Source: Marinomonas primoryensis (GTDB lineage Bacteria; Pseudomonadota; Gammaproteobacteria; Pseudomonadales; Marinomonadaceae). Taken from it: 64,000 bases of DNA. Positions 9,170 to 18,350 of the stretch are shown piece after piece. The notes beneath the pieces were generated by a model that searched no databases, was not told the DNA's origin, and saw nothing but the letters and a program-made list of their open reading frames with translations. Both the position numbers and the translations under genes were made by a program. The stretch lies in assembly GCF_013372285.1 (NCBI RefSeq), contig NZ_CP054301.1, forward strand, positions 3,944,501 through 4,008,500. Reading direction: 5' to 3'. Positions within the stretch are counted from its first letter, which is position 1. Each line of letters begins with the position of its first letter.

Positions 9170-10036
9170 ATGACTGCAAGCATGACCGCCTTCTCACGCC
9201 AAGAAGCCGTATACGATTGGGGCACCATCAGCTGGGAAGTCCGCTCAGTAAATCAACGCTACCTAGAACCTAACTTCCGCCTGCCAGAAAACTTTCGCGA
9301 GCTTGAATTTGCATTTCGTGACGTGCTGCGTAAGAAGATCAATCGAGGCAAGCTGGAGTGCCAACTGCGCTTTCAAGCCGTCGACAAAGCCGCCACTAGC
9401 CTAACCATTAACCCTGACAACGCCCAAGCCCTAGCAAGCGCCATCGACACTCTTGGTACTTGGTTCAAAGACTTAGACCCAGCCAACCCGCTCGACATTT
9501 TAAAATGGCCTGGTATTTTAAGCGACTCAGGCACAGACGCCGACATCATGAAAAAAGCCGTCATAGAACTCTTTAACAAATCTGTCGAAGAGCTAATTCA
9601 AGTTCGACTTCGCGAAGGTACGCAACTGAAAGAAATCATCGAACAGCGCCTCGATGCGATCGACGCCATCGTTGTCGAAGTACAAGCCAAGCTGCCAGAA
9701 ATCATCGCCGCGCAAAAGCAAAACCTCATAAACAAACTAGAAGCAGCCAAAGTCGACCTTGACCCAATGCGCGTCGAAGCTGAAATCGTACTATTGGCAC
9801 AAAAAGCCGACGTCGCCGAAGAACTCGACCGCCTAGCAACACACAACAAAGAAGTACGCCGTCAGCTACAACAATCAGGTCCAATCGGCCGTCGCCTAGA
9901 CTTCTTAATGCAAGAACTCAACCGCGAAGCCAACACCCTTTCTTCTAAATCCATCGTCGTGGAAACCACACAAAGCGCCGTGGAATTGAAAGTCTTGATC
10001 GAACAAATGAGAGAGCAGATACAAAATATTGAGTAA
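9170..10036 (+). CDS. yicC: YicC family RNA-processing protein
   Basis: YicC proteins are endoribonucleases or RNase adaptors that influence small-RNA stability and stationary-phase survival. The N-terminal YicC-like domain begins MTASMTAFSRQEA and continues with EVRSVNQRYLEPNFRLPE. The C-terminal DUF1732 region has the characteristic MRVEAEIVLLAQKADVAEEL and GRRLDFLMQELNREANTL. Length (288 aa) is standard. It is divergent from rph, the usual arrangement, and convergent with the sodium channel gene, only 10 bp from that gene's stop, with no obvious terminator between them. Confidence 0.95.
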   Translation: MTASMTAFSRQEAVYDWGTISWEVRSVNQRYLEPNFRLPENFRELEFAFRDVLRKKINRGKLECQLRFQAVDKAATSLTINPDNAQALASAIDTLGTWFKDLDPANPLDILKWPGILSDSGTDADIMKKAVIELFNKSVEELIQVRLREGTQLKEIIEQRLDAIDAIVVEVQAKLPEIIAAQKQNLINKLEAAKVDLDPMRVEAEIVLLAQKADVAEELDRLATHNKEVRRQLQQSGPIGRRLDFLMQELNREANTLSSKSIVVETTQSAVELKVLIEQMREQIQNIE

Positions 10037-10046
10037 TTTTTCTCTC

Positions 10047-10880
10047 TTATTCTTGCGGCTTGTTCATATCACGACGCAGCGCCTGTAGTTCGAGCTGGAG
10101 TTGTTGCATTTGCTCCAATAGCTGTTGCTGTGTGGCTTTTTCAGCGTCTAGCTCGTCTTTGTTATCATCGTCATGCATGGTCTGTACTGCGTTGACGATG
10201 ACAGCAATGAAAAGGTTTAACATGGTGAAGGTAGCAATGAGGATAAAGGGAATAAAAAACACCCAAGCATAAGGAAAGGCTTCCATTACGGGCCGCGCAA
10301 TGCCCATGGACCAGCTTTCTAGGGTCATCACTTGGAACAGCGTATACAGTGAAGCGCCTAGGCTGCCAAACCAGTCAGGAAAAGCTTCACCAAATAGCTT
10401 GGTTACCATCACAGCAGCCACGTAATACACAAGACCCAACACCATGGCGATGGACAACATGCCATTCAGGGATTTGATTAAGGCACCGACAATTTTTCTC
10501 ATCGATGGTACGAAAGTGAGTACGCGTAATACACGCAATACTCTGAGCGCGCGCAACACAGCAAACGGTCCACTAGCAGGGACTAATGCTATCCCCACGA
10601 CAATAAAATCAAACACATTCCAGCCGTCTTTGAAAAAAGCAAAACGGTGTACAAGCAAACGAATGGTAAGTTCAATAACAAACACCGCCAATATGGCCTT
10701 ATCTAATGCCATTAAAAACGGGCCAACGGCTGTCATCACCTCAGGCGAGGTTTCTAAACCGAGAATAATGGCATTGATTAAAATCAACGCCAATAAAAAA
10801 CGCTGTATCGTAATGTTTTCAATGAACATCTTTAAGCGCTGACGAATTGAATCTGTTGAAACAAGCGATGTACTGGCCAT
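10047..10880 (-). CDS. voltage-gated sodium channel, NaChBac/BacNav type
   Basis: A single-domain six-helix channel subunit that would assemble as a tetramer in the inner membrane. S1 is at about 22-42, S2 55-75, S3 (WNVFDFIVVGIALVP) 86-102, and S4 has an arginine every third residue (LRALRVLRVLRVL, about 108-121). S5 is followed by the pore helix and the selectivity filter TLESWS (about 184-189), the hallmark of bacterial sodium channels, then S6 (about 208-232). The C-terminus after S6 is acidic and then a Gln/Leu-rich coiled coil (about 245-270), as in NaChBac relatives. Marine bacteria use such channels in sodium homeostasis and motility. Confident at family level. Confidence 0.92.
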   Translation of the reverse strand: MASTSLVSTDSIRQRLKMFIENITIQRFLLALILINAIILGLETSPEVMTAVGPFLMALDKAILAVFVIELTIRLLVHRFAFFKDGWNVFDFIVVGIALVPASGPFAVLRALRVLRVLRVLTFVPSMRKIVGALIKSLNGMLSIAMVLGLVYYVAAVMVTKLFGEAFPDWFGSLGASLYTLFQVMTLESWSMGIARPVMEAFPYAWVFFIPFILIATFTMLNLFIAVIVNAVQTMHDDDNKDELDAEKATQQQLLEQMQQLQLELQALRRDMNKPQE

Positions 10881-11103
10881 GAGCTACCTCAATCCTAAAC
10901 TGTCCCAAACGGGGATTAAATTGACGCCATTTTATGCCAGAGCAGAAGAAGGTCAATCTCTTTTGATGTAAACAAATTGACCTATTAGAGGATGGTAAAA
11001 ATGCCCTGCTTCCTGTGGCTTTCAAAAAGAAAGGAACCGAAAAATAGACAATTAGGCTTTCGAGTCATGAAAAATACTTGAGAAATATGCGATCAAAAGA
11101 CTT
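10881..11103. other. intergenic region upstream of the sodium channel gene
   Basis: No gene is visible. It should carry the promoter of the sodium channel gene on the minus strand and lies next to decayed toxin-antitoxin sequence. I see no convincing hairpin, repeat or coding frame. Confidence 0.5.
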
Positions 11104-11149
11104 TTACCAGGCTACAAACGTCTTCGGCCACGATAGCTCAATATTTGAC

Positions 11150-11378
11150 TTAAGCATCAAGTGCCTCATCCAAAGACAGTTCGCCCTTTTGATTCAAACT
11201 ACGCTCAGAAAAGTTAATCAGTTTAAGCAAAGCAATGGTTTCTTGCTGCTCATAGTAGGCCTGCGAGTCTTGTACAACATTCACTTCTTTTCCGTTCTGA
11301 GTGATGTGCAAAGGATCTTCTAAGGAGAGATTATTGGCATTTTCTTTCAGGTTGGTATGACACGGTTTGGATATTCAT
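11150..11378 (-). pseudogene. Phd/YefM-type antitoxin, frameshifted
   Basis: Reading the minus strand, an ATG at 11378 opens MNIQTVSY and then hits a stop in that frame. From position 11353 the next frame continues with TNLKENANNLSLEDP, LHITQNGKEVNVV, QDSQAYYEQQETIALLKL and a tail ending SLDEALDA. This is the Phd/YefM pattern: an N-terminal 'TNL' helix, a 'DP-xxIT-xNGKEV-xVV' strand pair and a long C-terminal helix. Joining the two parts needs a small out-of-frame deletion near 11354; loss of 8 nt would restore a TA-like N-terminus. An ATG at 11157 overlaps the antitoxin stop (ATGCTTAA), as a toxin start would, but its frame stops after 17 codons (11104). So a whole TA module has decayed here, next to the restriction operon. 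Confidence 0.7.
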
Positions 11379-11408
11379 AAAGCCCCCATTTGCCTACTTT
11401 GAAAAGCT

Positions 11409-13751
11409 TCACCAACTCAGATCAAATTCAGCATAAAGTTGCAAGTCGCCCTTAACATCGTTCCAATGCTCAAACTTCTGCAGATACTCCGCTTTAGTCA
11501 GTTTGAGTTGGAAGCTCTCAACGTATGATTTTTCTATATATTTACTAAGCACGATTGGCGAACCAGTGAACTCAAATACCCAGTAATGACGATTATCAGT
11601 ACTTTCCTTGCCTGTTAAGCTTCTATCAATATCATGCCTTGGTAAGAGTTTTACATTAGCAACGCGATATAGATATTTACCAATCTGATTTCTATCCGAG
11701 ATTTTTTCGCGAACAGTAACAATGACATAGCGAATTTCGCGCACGATATTTCTATGTACGTTTTGACGATTTGTCGCTACCAGTTGCGTATGGTAGCCCT
11801 GTAACTTTCCTGTTCTCGCTTTTTCTAGGTACTCATCATCACGCTCTATTTCATTGATGGGCGCAATCATAGTTAGTCCATTGTGCCTCACAGTATTCAC
11901 ACCATAAGGTGTGATACGAGCAGCATCCTCAACAAAATAGTAATCGTTTGATGTAGTCGGTGAATAAGAAAGTTCTGTTTTTCTATCACCAATTTTTTGC
12001 GTTAAGTAACTGCGTAGCCAATGATTATGCGAACCCTCAGAACCCTTACTAGGCAACAATGCAAATGCCCCAATACCAATCTCTCTGATAGCATCTTTAT
12101 AAGGGTTTTCTTGATCTTTTTGATTATCAAAAAAACCTGGGTATAAGGCAAAAGCCCCCATTACAGGACGACTTTTCAACGGTGATTCATACTCAAATCG
12201 ATGTTGGTGAATAATGGCGTCTCGGTATCGGTGCATCTGATTAAGGGCATCCTCAGGCACACCGTCTTTACTTTTGAATTGTGTAGAGTCAATACGATAC
12301 TTAGCATCAAACAGAATAAAAAATGACTCATGATTAGCTAAGGTAACACGAAGTACAATGTCGGGACGCTGCTTAGCAAGCCAAGTTCGATTTACCATTC
12401 CTTTTGGTGTGAAAGAAGGCTCATGAGCGAGTTCTATTGTCATCCCATCACTTTCACGAAAGTAAACAAACGCCGCTGCCATTTCATCATCTGGAAAGTG
12501 TTTTTCAAATTGCACTTGTTTTAAATGGTTAAGAGTTCGCTCTTCCTCTACAAAACCTAAACTCTTAACAATGGACATTACCTCAATAAAACACCAGACC
12601 TCATAAATATCAGCCACTGATTTAATGGATAGCTGAGATTCACCATTGTCTTGATTGAGATAATATTTCAATTGTTGCCAGACTTTATAAACCTTTGAAT
12701 AACCAGCACCTTGTTGCAAGACTTTGGAGTCAGAAGTTAGTCCTTCAAATGCCCCCACTTCTTCCCAAAGCTTATGTTGAACTATTTTACTGATTTGCTG
12801 ACGCCACTTTCCTAAGGTAAGTAAAAAGGACTCTGACACTTTGGTTTCTTTGTCATTCGCAACATTTTGAATCAATTGCGTTAGATTCATCTTCGTACGT
12901 TTTAGCACCATTTTTATAAAACGATTTTCTGGCGTGTCTACATGTAAGCGTTTATACGCGATGCGCATTCGTCTGGTTGAGCGTTTCTCTGCAATCAGTT
13001 CTTTCGCCAACTCTTGCTGTTTGGCTGTCACTCTTTTATTGATGCGGTCTAACTTTTGAACTTTATCAAACGACTGTAAACGATTGTGAGGGGCGTTGAT
13101 AATACGCTTCAGCCCTTGATTCAGCTCGGTAACTAAACGTTCAAATTGAGCCAACCAAAACAACTCAAACTTTTCAGACCGCTTAATCGATTTACCTTGG
13201 GACTGTGTAGTTTTTCCGCTAATGGCATAGCGCCAAAAAGGATAAACCGTGTCTATTTTCTGATTCATCAACCCGAGATCTTCATGCACTACCATTTTTG
13301 TTGCAAAAATGGTGAATTGCACAGGCACCGACTTGCTACCCTCGTTCGTTGTGTAGTTGATATGAAAAACACATTTCCCTACATCATTACCAAAGTTAAG
13401 CATTGCTTGTAAGGTATTTCTTCTTGGGCTCGGACTAAAACTTTGTTCAATTAAACGATACTTATGACTAACCGCTGGCGAGTCTTTTACAACATGCGCA
13501 GCAAACTCAATATCAAACCAATATTGGCGATTTTCGAAAAAGAAGGGTTGAGCCAACTCACCGACAGAGGGAACAGTTACTGAGCTTCCATCAACTAATA
13601 CCGCAACGTTCTCACCACTCGGTGAAGACATTCCTCGCTGTGAATACGTTCGCTCTAATTTAGAGCGCGGTGAGGTTAAATCTTCACAGGTGACATAAAG
13701 CTCGAAGTCATCATGCTTAAAACAAATGGTTTCACGTGTTTTTTTAGCCAT
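11409..13751 (-). CDS. DUF2357 protein with PD-(D/E)XK nuclease domain, McrC-like partner
   Basis: The likely nuclease subunit of the restriction-like operon. The first half is a DUF2357-type region, with a basic helical stretch (about 210-275) containing KRSTRRMRIAYKRLHVDTPENRF, typical of these proteins. A nuclease core follows: RPDIVLRV (about 463) and ILFDAKYRI (about 480) give the D...(D)xK catalytic spacing, then an ALNQMHRYRDAI helix. This corresponds to the PDDEXK_7/DUF524 domain. The C-terminal part (about 600-780) is an EVE/YTH-unrelated beta-rich region I cannot name. It begins 37 bp after the McrB-like gene. As with McrC, its cleavage would be expected to depend on the AAA+ partner. 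Confidence 0.85.
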   Translation of the reverse strand: MAKKTRETICFKHDDFELYVTCEDLTSPRSKLERTYSQRGMSSPSGENVAVLVDGSSVTVPSVGELAQPFFFENRQYWFDIEFAAHVVKDSPAVSHKYRLIEQSFSPSPRRNTLQAMLNFGNDVGKCVFHINYTTNEGSKSVPVQFTIFATKMVVHEDLGLMNQKIDTVYPFWRYAISGKTTQSQGKSIKRSEKFELFWLAQFERLVTELNQGLKRIINAPHNRLQSFDKVQKLDRINKRVTAKQQELAKELIAEKRSTRRMRIAYKRLHVDTPENRFIKMVLKRTKMNLTQLIQNVANDKETKVSESFLLTLGKWRQQISKIVQHKLWEEVGAFEGLTSDSKVLQQGAGYSKVYKVWQQLKYYLNQDNGESQLSIKSVADIYEVWCFIEVMSIVKSLGFVEEERTLNHLKQVQFEKHFPDDEMAAAFVYFRESDGMTIELAHEPSFTPKGMVNRTWLAKQRPDIVLRVTLANHESFFILFDAKYRIDSTQFKSKDGVPEDALNQMHRYRDAIIHQHRFEYESPLKSRPVMGAFALYPGFFDNQKDQENPYKDAIREIGIGAFALLPSKGSEGSHNHWLRSYLTQKIGDRKTELSYSPTTSNDYYFVEDAARITPYGVNTVRHNGLTMIAPINEIERDDEYLEKARTGKLQGYHTQLVATNRQNVHRNIVREIRYVIVTVREKISDRNQIGKYLYRVANVKLLPRHDIDRSLTGKESTDNRHYWVFEFTGSPIVLSKYIEKSYVESFQLKLTKAEYLQKFEHWNDVKGDLQLYAEFDLSW

Positions 13752-13788
13752 TCCTTAACTACCATCCCAATAACATTTCGCAGTCAAA

Positions 13789-16119
13789 TTAAGGCCAAAA
13801 AGACGTAAAACCATTATTTAATTGCCTTTGCATCCGTTCAATTTTTTGGCGAGAACGGCAAGGTGTGGTAACAACCTCTTCCGGTTTATCAAGCTTTCCA
13901 CGCAGCAAATCAGGACGCGTTGTTTGCCAAATACTCGCTAACTCGGTTTCTAACACAGTAGAAAGCTGTGCCAGCACATTGTCGCCAGGTTCACTGGTCA
14001 GCTTATCTTCATCGCCTTCTATGCGTGGCAACACTTTGCACATTAAAAAATCATCAAATACAGCAGCTAATTCCACCTCATCTGTTGGTGAAAAACTAAT
14101 AACAGACAAACATAGTTCGTTAAAAGCGCGGTATGCCAATTCAAAAGGAGTGTTTTTTAACACATCATTAATAGCATTAAAGAAGGTTTTGGTTTTGCCT
14201 GCATCTTTATCAGCCTCGACATCCTTAAATAACGCTATTGTCGCTTGGCTATAAACAGGATAACTCAGCGTTTTAGACTTTACTGTTGGCTGAAAGAATT
14301 CATCGATTTCATTTGGAAAGAACTCACCAAAATCAAAGCTTAAGGCCCTGTCGATTACTTTACGGGAAAAACCATGGGTGGTTTCATCCATGTTCACCGT
14401 ACCCGCGACAATCAAATTAAACGGAATAGCAATGCCATGCTGGAGGAAGTAACACCAGATGTCACGTTCAAGATCAACACCCAAATTCAGCCCAAGGTTT
14501 TCGGCAAGTAAATTTGAAGGTTTATTAGTGTCGCCCTCATCGAAGCCCTTATCCAATGATCGAAAAAGCTCGCCTTTAATAAGCGGATCGCATTCATAAA
14601 TATAATCACGGTCACTAGCTTCCAATCTTTCGGAGTCATAACTCCAGCTGCGAGTTTCAAGAATGGATAAATAGTCAGAAAAGTACTGTTCAACAGGCGC
14701 GAGATTCATCTCATCAAGACATAACCAAAAAGGTTTAATTTTGTGGAGTGCTTTACCGCGCCAATCAAAAGGTAATCCTTTGCCTGTCTTGTCACGTTCA
14801 ATTTCTATTATTATTTCTTTCCAAGCTTGTACTATGAAACGCAGTACATCGGTAGCCACATATTCTGGTTTATTACCAAGACGTGAGACATAACCAAGTA
14901 AATCACTGGGTTCATGCCAATCTGGACGAACAGGCACTAAACAATAGTTATCCTCTGTTCCATTATTTGATATCTTAGCTTGTTCACGTACAAAACGCGT
15001 TTTACCTGTACCAGAGATACCAGCTAAAAGAAGGAAGGGCTTTGATAGAGGTAAAAAAGCAATAGATGCTTCTTTTAAATGAATTAAGGTAGATATGTCT
15101 TTAGTCGACTCGATCTTTAAATGATCGAATATTTCGTTGAAAATTGAAGCGAAAACCACCAAATCTCGACTCGTGCTCACTTCAATATTATTATATGCCC
15201 ATTGATTGCTAAGGTATAAGTATTTGCTATTATCTATAAATGGTTCATTAAAGTATCTTTCGGCTCTACCAGATGTCAAATCTTCACTACTTAAAGGTCG
15301 ATCGGAAAGCAAAAAAAGCTTGTGAATTTTTCGAACTCCGGAAACTAAATCTAAATATTTTCTTCCATTACTCCCACCTTGCACTTCTTTTGTATAACAT
15401 AAAAACTGACTAGATAGATCATTTTTGAATATATAAGACAACACTTCTCTAACAAAATTTCTTATATTTGATAGTGTTATCAAAACACCTTCTGATTCAT
15501 CTTTTTTTGATGGCAAAAATATCGGTTTAAAAGAGCTCTTTAGCGATGGGTATTCCGACATTTGCTTGGCTATTTCGGCAATAGCACTTTGAGTTTCAGC
15601 TAAAAGGTTTCCGGCTTGAAGTAAAGGTGACACATAGTAATCATTTCTATCTATTGTTTTCCCTCCCCCCCAACTTTTGTAATCTGAAACAAAAGAGAAG
15701 AAGTACTTCAGACTATCTTCACTTAATTCATTAGATAAAAAATATTCACGTATTTTTCTTTTCTCGTCATCAGGTATTCCTTCTTTTCTCAAGGAATCAG
15801 CAATATTTTGGAGGTCATCACCTTTATATATTTTACAAAAAATTTCTTTTTGCTGAGATAAGCTATCCAAATAATTAGATAGCTCTGATGCGATATAAAA
15901 CCAAAAATTGGTTATAAAAATAGCTTTACCTGTAGATGTAGTAATTTTAGTAGAAAACGTAGTCCACTCTACTTTGGCATAGCCATTAGCTTTATTTTCA
16001 CTCAAATATTTTTCATACTCGGCTTTGAAAGACTCGGGTAATTTCACATCTGAAAATCTAACTTTTTCAACTGCTTCCTTTATTTCTTTAAACTTCTGGT
16101 TTAAATCAATTAGTGCCAC
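13789..16119 (-). CDS. McrB-like AAA+ NTPase
   Basis: Residues about 1-340 carry no motif I recognise and should hold the DNA-recognition part. The AAA+ core then begins: Walker A LLLAGISGTGKT (about 362-372), Walker B FWLCLDEMN (about 464-470) and a sensor segment VAGTVNMDETTHGFSRKVIDRA (about 570-590, in short: NMDE, then FSRKVIDRA). E. coli McrB has NTAD at the position of NMDE and uses GTP; the NMDE variant is common in DUF2357-linked McrB relatives, so nucleotide choice is open. It overlaps the methyltransferase gene by 14 bp and precedes the nuclease gene. DNA in the N-terminal part is visibly more AT-rich than the flanking core genes, suggesting transfer. Confidence 0.87.
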   Translation of the reverse strand: MALIDLNQKFKEIKEAVEKVRFSDVKLPESFKAEYEKYLSENKANGYAKVEWTTFSTKITTSTGKAIFITNFWFYIASELSNYLDSLSQQKEIFCKIYKGDDLQNIADSLRKEGIPDDEKRKIREYFLSNELSEDSLKYFFSFVSDYKSWGGGKTIDRNDYYVSPLLQAGNLLAETQSAIAEIAKQMSEYPSLKSSFKPIFLPSKKDESEGVLITLSNIRNFVREVLSYIFKNDLSSQFLCYTKEVQGGSNGRKYLDLVSGVRKIHKLFLLSDRPLSSEDLTSGRAERYFNEPFIDNSKYLYLSNQWAYNNIEVSTSRDLVVFASIFNEIFDHLKIESTKDISTLIHLKEASIAFLPLSKPFLLLAGISGTGKTRFVREQAKISNNGTEDNYCLVPVRPDWHEPSDLLGYVSRLGNKPEYVATDVLRFIVQAWKEIIIEIERDKTGKGLPFDWRGKALHKIKPFWLCLDEMNLAPVEQYFSDYLSILETRSWSYDSERLEASDRDYIYECDPLIKGELFRSLDKGFDEGDTNKPSNLLAENLGLNLGVDLERDIWCYFLQHGIAIPFNLIVAGTVNMDETTHGFSRKVIDRALSFDFGEFFPNEIDEFFQPTVKSKTLSYPVYSQATIALFKDVEADKDAGKTKTFFNAINDVLKNTPFELAYRAFNELCLSVISFSPTDEVELAAVFDDFLMCKVLPRIEGDEDKLTSEPGDNVLAQLSTVLETELASIWQTTRPDLLRGKLDKPEEVVTTPCRSRQKIERMQRQLNNGFTSFWP

Positions 16120-17368
16120 CCAAATTCTCCTTTATTTTAAATGCCAAAGCATTAATGACAGTTACAGTCACACTGTTACCGAATTGTTTATAGGCTTGAA
16201 CGGTAGAATCACTATACTCAAATTCATCAGGAAATCCTTGAAGTCTAGCCGCTTCTCTAGGACTGATTTTTCTAGGGTTTTTATTCACTTGCTCAATTAA
16301 TACTTCACTACCATCTTTATAATATCTAGCAGAGATGGTATTTGTGTAAAGAGAGTCTTCTGTAACAAGTCCATACCCAAAACCTTTACCATTAATTTTG
16401 TTCTGTATTTTCCGCCTTTGATGACCTTCCCACAAACGATCAGAAATAGTTAACTTTGGATTGGGGTTAGCTTCTAATACATCTCCAACTCTTGTGTCGA
16501 GACCCATTGACTCTGGATAATCAAATTTATCAATCTCACCATCTTTCCAAAGTACAATATAAATTCTTTGTCTATTCTGAGGTACACCAAACTCTACTGA
16601 TTTCAATATCATAGATTTGGCTAAATTCTGAATTTCTTTGGTACTGCCATTTTCAATAATGCTTTTGGGAATATTGCAGCTGTAACCAATATTTGTAAGT
16701 GTTTTTAAAATAACTTTAAGAGTATGACCTTTATCGTGACTAATAAGACCCTTCACATTTTCAAGTACTGCAAAACGAGGGCCTTTTTCTTCAATAATTC
16801 TGGCTATATCATGAAATAAAGTTCCTCGAGTATCTTCAATACCAAGCTTTAAACCCGCGTGAGAAAAAGGCTGACAAGGAAAACCAGCAAGTAAGACATC
16901 ATGATCTGGAATGGTCTCAGGAGAAATTAACGTAATATCGCCAAATGGGAATTCTCCATGGTTTTTTTTATATGTAAGCTGCGCATGTTTATCAAATTCT
17001 GAAGAAAACACACAAGCTCCACCAGCTTGCTGAAACCCTAGCCTTACACCACCAATACCAGCAAACAAATCAATAAATCGAAATGATGCATTTTCTACTG
17101 GTTTTAGTTTTACATAACCAAACACCTCATTAAAGAAGCTTTTTCTATCTTTAAACAGTCCGTTAATACTCAAGGAGAACTCAACATCAGTACGAAGTTG
17201 ATCAGGATCAATTATCGCTCGATCACAGTAAAACTGACTCCCTGTTGCAATCGCGTGAATCCATTGGTCGATTACAGCTTGAACTTCCGTGCCATCAGGT
17301 GCGTGATCTATGGCTAAAGGCCTGATTAATTCTTCCGCTTGCTGAAGCACACTTAATTCGCTTTTCAT
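16106..17368 (-). CDS. DNA (cytosine-5)-methyltransferase
   Basis: All the main m5C methyltransferase motifs are present in order: motif I FIDLFAGIGGVRLGF (SAM binding, about 98), motif IV GFPCQPFSHAG with the catalytic Cys (about 167), motif VI LENVKGL, motif VIII QNRQRIYIV, and motif X FGNSVTVTVI at the C-terminus. The target-recognition region between VIII and IX is short. About 90 extra residues precede motif I. As first gene of the operon, overlapping the McrB-like gene by 14 bp, it probably supplies protective methylation, so the system should attack DNA lacking its mark rather than modified DNA. Organisation recalls LlaJI and BsuMI, but with one methyltransferase. Confidence 0.93.
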   Translation of the reverse strand: MKSELSVLQQAEELIRPLAIDHAPDGTEVQAVIDQWIHAIATGSQFYCDRAIIDPDQLRTDVEFSLSINGLFKDRKSFFNEVFGYVKLKPVENASFRFIDLFAGIGGVRLGFQQAGGACVFSSEFDKHAQLTYKKNHGEFPFGDITLISPETIPDHDVLLAGFPCQPFSHAGLKLGIEDTRGTLFHDIARIIEEKGPRFAVLENVKGLISHDKGHTLKVILKTLTNIGYSCNIPKSIIENGSTKEIQNLAKSMILKSVEFGVPQNRQRIYIVLWKDGEIDKFDYPESMGLDTRVGDVLEANPNPKLTISDRLWEGHQRRKIQNKINGKGFGYGLVTEDSLYTNTISARYYKDGSEVLIEQVNKNPRKISPREAARLQGFPDEFEYSDSTVQAYKQFGNSVTVTVINALAFKIKENLGGTN

Positions 17369-17806
17369 TATTTACTACTGCTAAAAATTCTTGATGGATG
17401 GCCTTAGAACAAAACACTATTTCGTGCCCTGCTTATCTGCCAAATTGTGTATTCTAAGTATTCAATATTCTAGGCACATCACACTTTGCGTGTCCGTCGT
17501 GCCACAAACTCAGTGACAAACGACTACTATTCGACGATGTCATTGAACAAGTACAGGAGGTTCTACTGATAACATATTGGTGTAAGTAGAAATCAATATC
17601 TTGCCTATACGAAATGCTCTAGAGAGACTCTGACGCCATAATACGTCAACCTAAGCCGGATTTTTATAAAAAATCGAGAATCTTATCAACTGATGATGAA
17701 TGAGCAAGCTTAAGATAGGGTATTCGTGGAAGAACTTCTGATAGAAAAAGGTCAGTTCCGCATTACTTTTAGAAGAAAACAGCGCCAAAATCAGACATAA
17801 AATTGA
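17369..17806. other. intergenic region upstream of the restriction-like operon
   Basis: About 440 bp without a convincing gene; it must contain the operon promoter on the minus strand. On the plus strand a short frame around 17470-17587 encodes HFACPSCHKLSDKR with a CxxC pair but no start codon, so it may be a scrap of a zinc-ribbon gene. Nothing else stands out. Confidence 0.4.
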
Positions 17807-18115
17807 TCACTGCATCTCACTCACAAACCGAATCATTGAACTTACCTCTTCAGCTTGAAAAAGGTCTGTAAAATCATGATCCGTATAGATTTCTGGGGAA
17901 GCGTCATACCCTTCATTAATCGCCTTGCACACCGTATAACGAGGACTATCAGGGTCTTCTCGTTGGGCTTTTTCTTTATGTTCCACCCACAGTTGGTAGT
18001 ACTGATCGTCCACTCGAAAATAGAATGAGGGACAAGTGTCATTCTCATAGCGGCAACCTTTTAGCGTTACGGGTAGATCGCTTGACTTAAAACCCAACTC
18101 AAATCGGCTCATCAT
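17807..18115 (-). CDS. small acidic protein of unknown function
   Basis: A 102-residue protein beginning MMSRFELGFKSSDLPVTLKG; the second Met is an equally possible start. It contains two Cys (CRYENDTC), a FYFRVDDQYYQLWVEH strand pair, and an acidic C-terminus. No signal peptide or membrane segment is seen and I do not recognise a family. Amino-acid composition is that of a real soluble protein rather than a chance frame. It stands alone between the restriction operon and hipBA, in the same orientation as both, and may be cargo of the same island. Confidence 0.6.
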   Translation of the reverse strand: MMSRFELGFKSSDLPVTLKGCRYENDTCPSFYFRVDDQYYQLWVEHKEKAQREDPDSPRYTVCKAINEGYDASPEIYTDHDFTDLFQAEEVSSMIRFVSEMQ

Positions 18116-18233
18116 TTATCCTTAAAATCATATTAACGGTATATAAAACGGCTTCCCAAGTTCAAGTAATGCAATAGATCCCAAGACTCACTCTGCATCG
18201 TGAGAACTCACGTCGTTGCTATCTTGTGTCGTA

Positions 18234-18325
18234 TGTCGATGTCATCGACACATCAAGTTTTCATGTCGAAATTCTTTTACTTTTTCGACATGAAAAATTC
18301 AAATCCACATGATATGTCGATTTTT
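18234..18325. repeat. cluster of TGTCGA palindromes downstream of hipA
   Basis: Within about 90 bp there is TGTCGATG-T-CATCGACA (18234-18250), a perfect 14-bp inverted repeat TTTTCATGTCGAAA / TTTCGACATGAAAA (18258-18271 and 18283-18296, 11-nt loop) and a further ATGTCGA...TTTTTCATG (18314-18328). There is no T-run that would make it a simple terminator. It could be a cluster of sites for a DNA-binding protein or a structured 3' end of the hipBA transcript. Confidence 0.6.
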
Positions 18326-18350
18326 CATGTTTTTTTAAACATATCTAAAA

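Noticed and set aside
11078..11323. Plus-strand open frame of 81 codons
   Set aside because: It is antisense to the frameshifted antitoxin, whose frame has recognisable family motifs; the plus-strand product does not.
17470..17587. Short CxxC-containing frame (HFACPSCHKLSDKR)
   Set aside because: There is no start codon, the frame is about 40 codons, and there is no recognisable family; at most it is a gene scrap.
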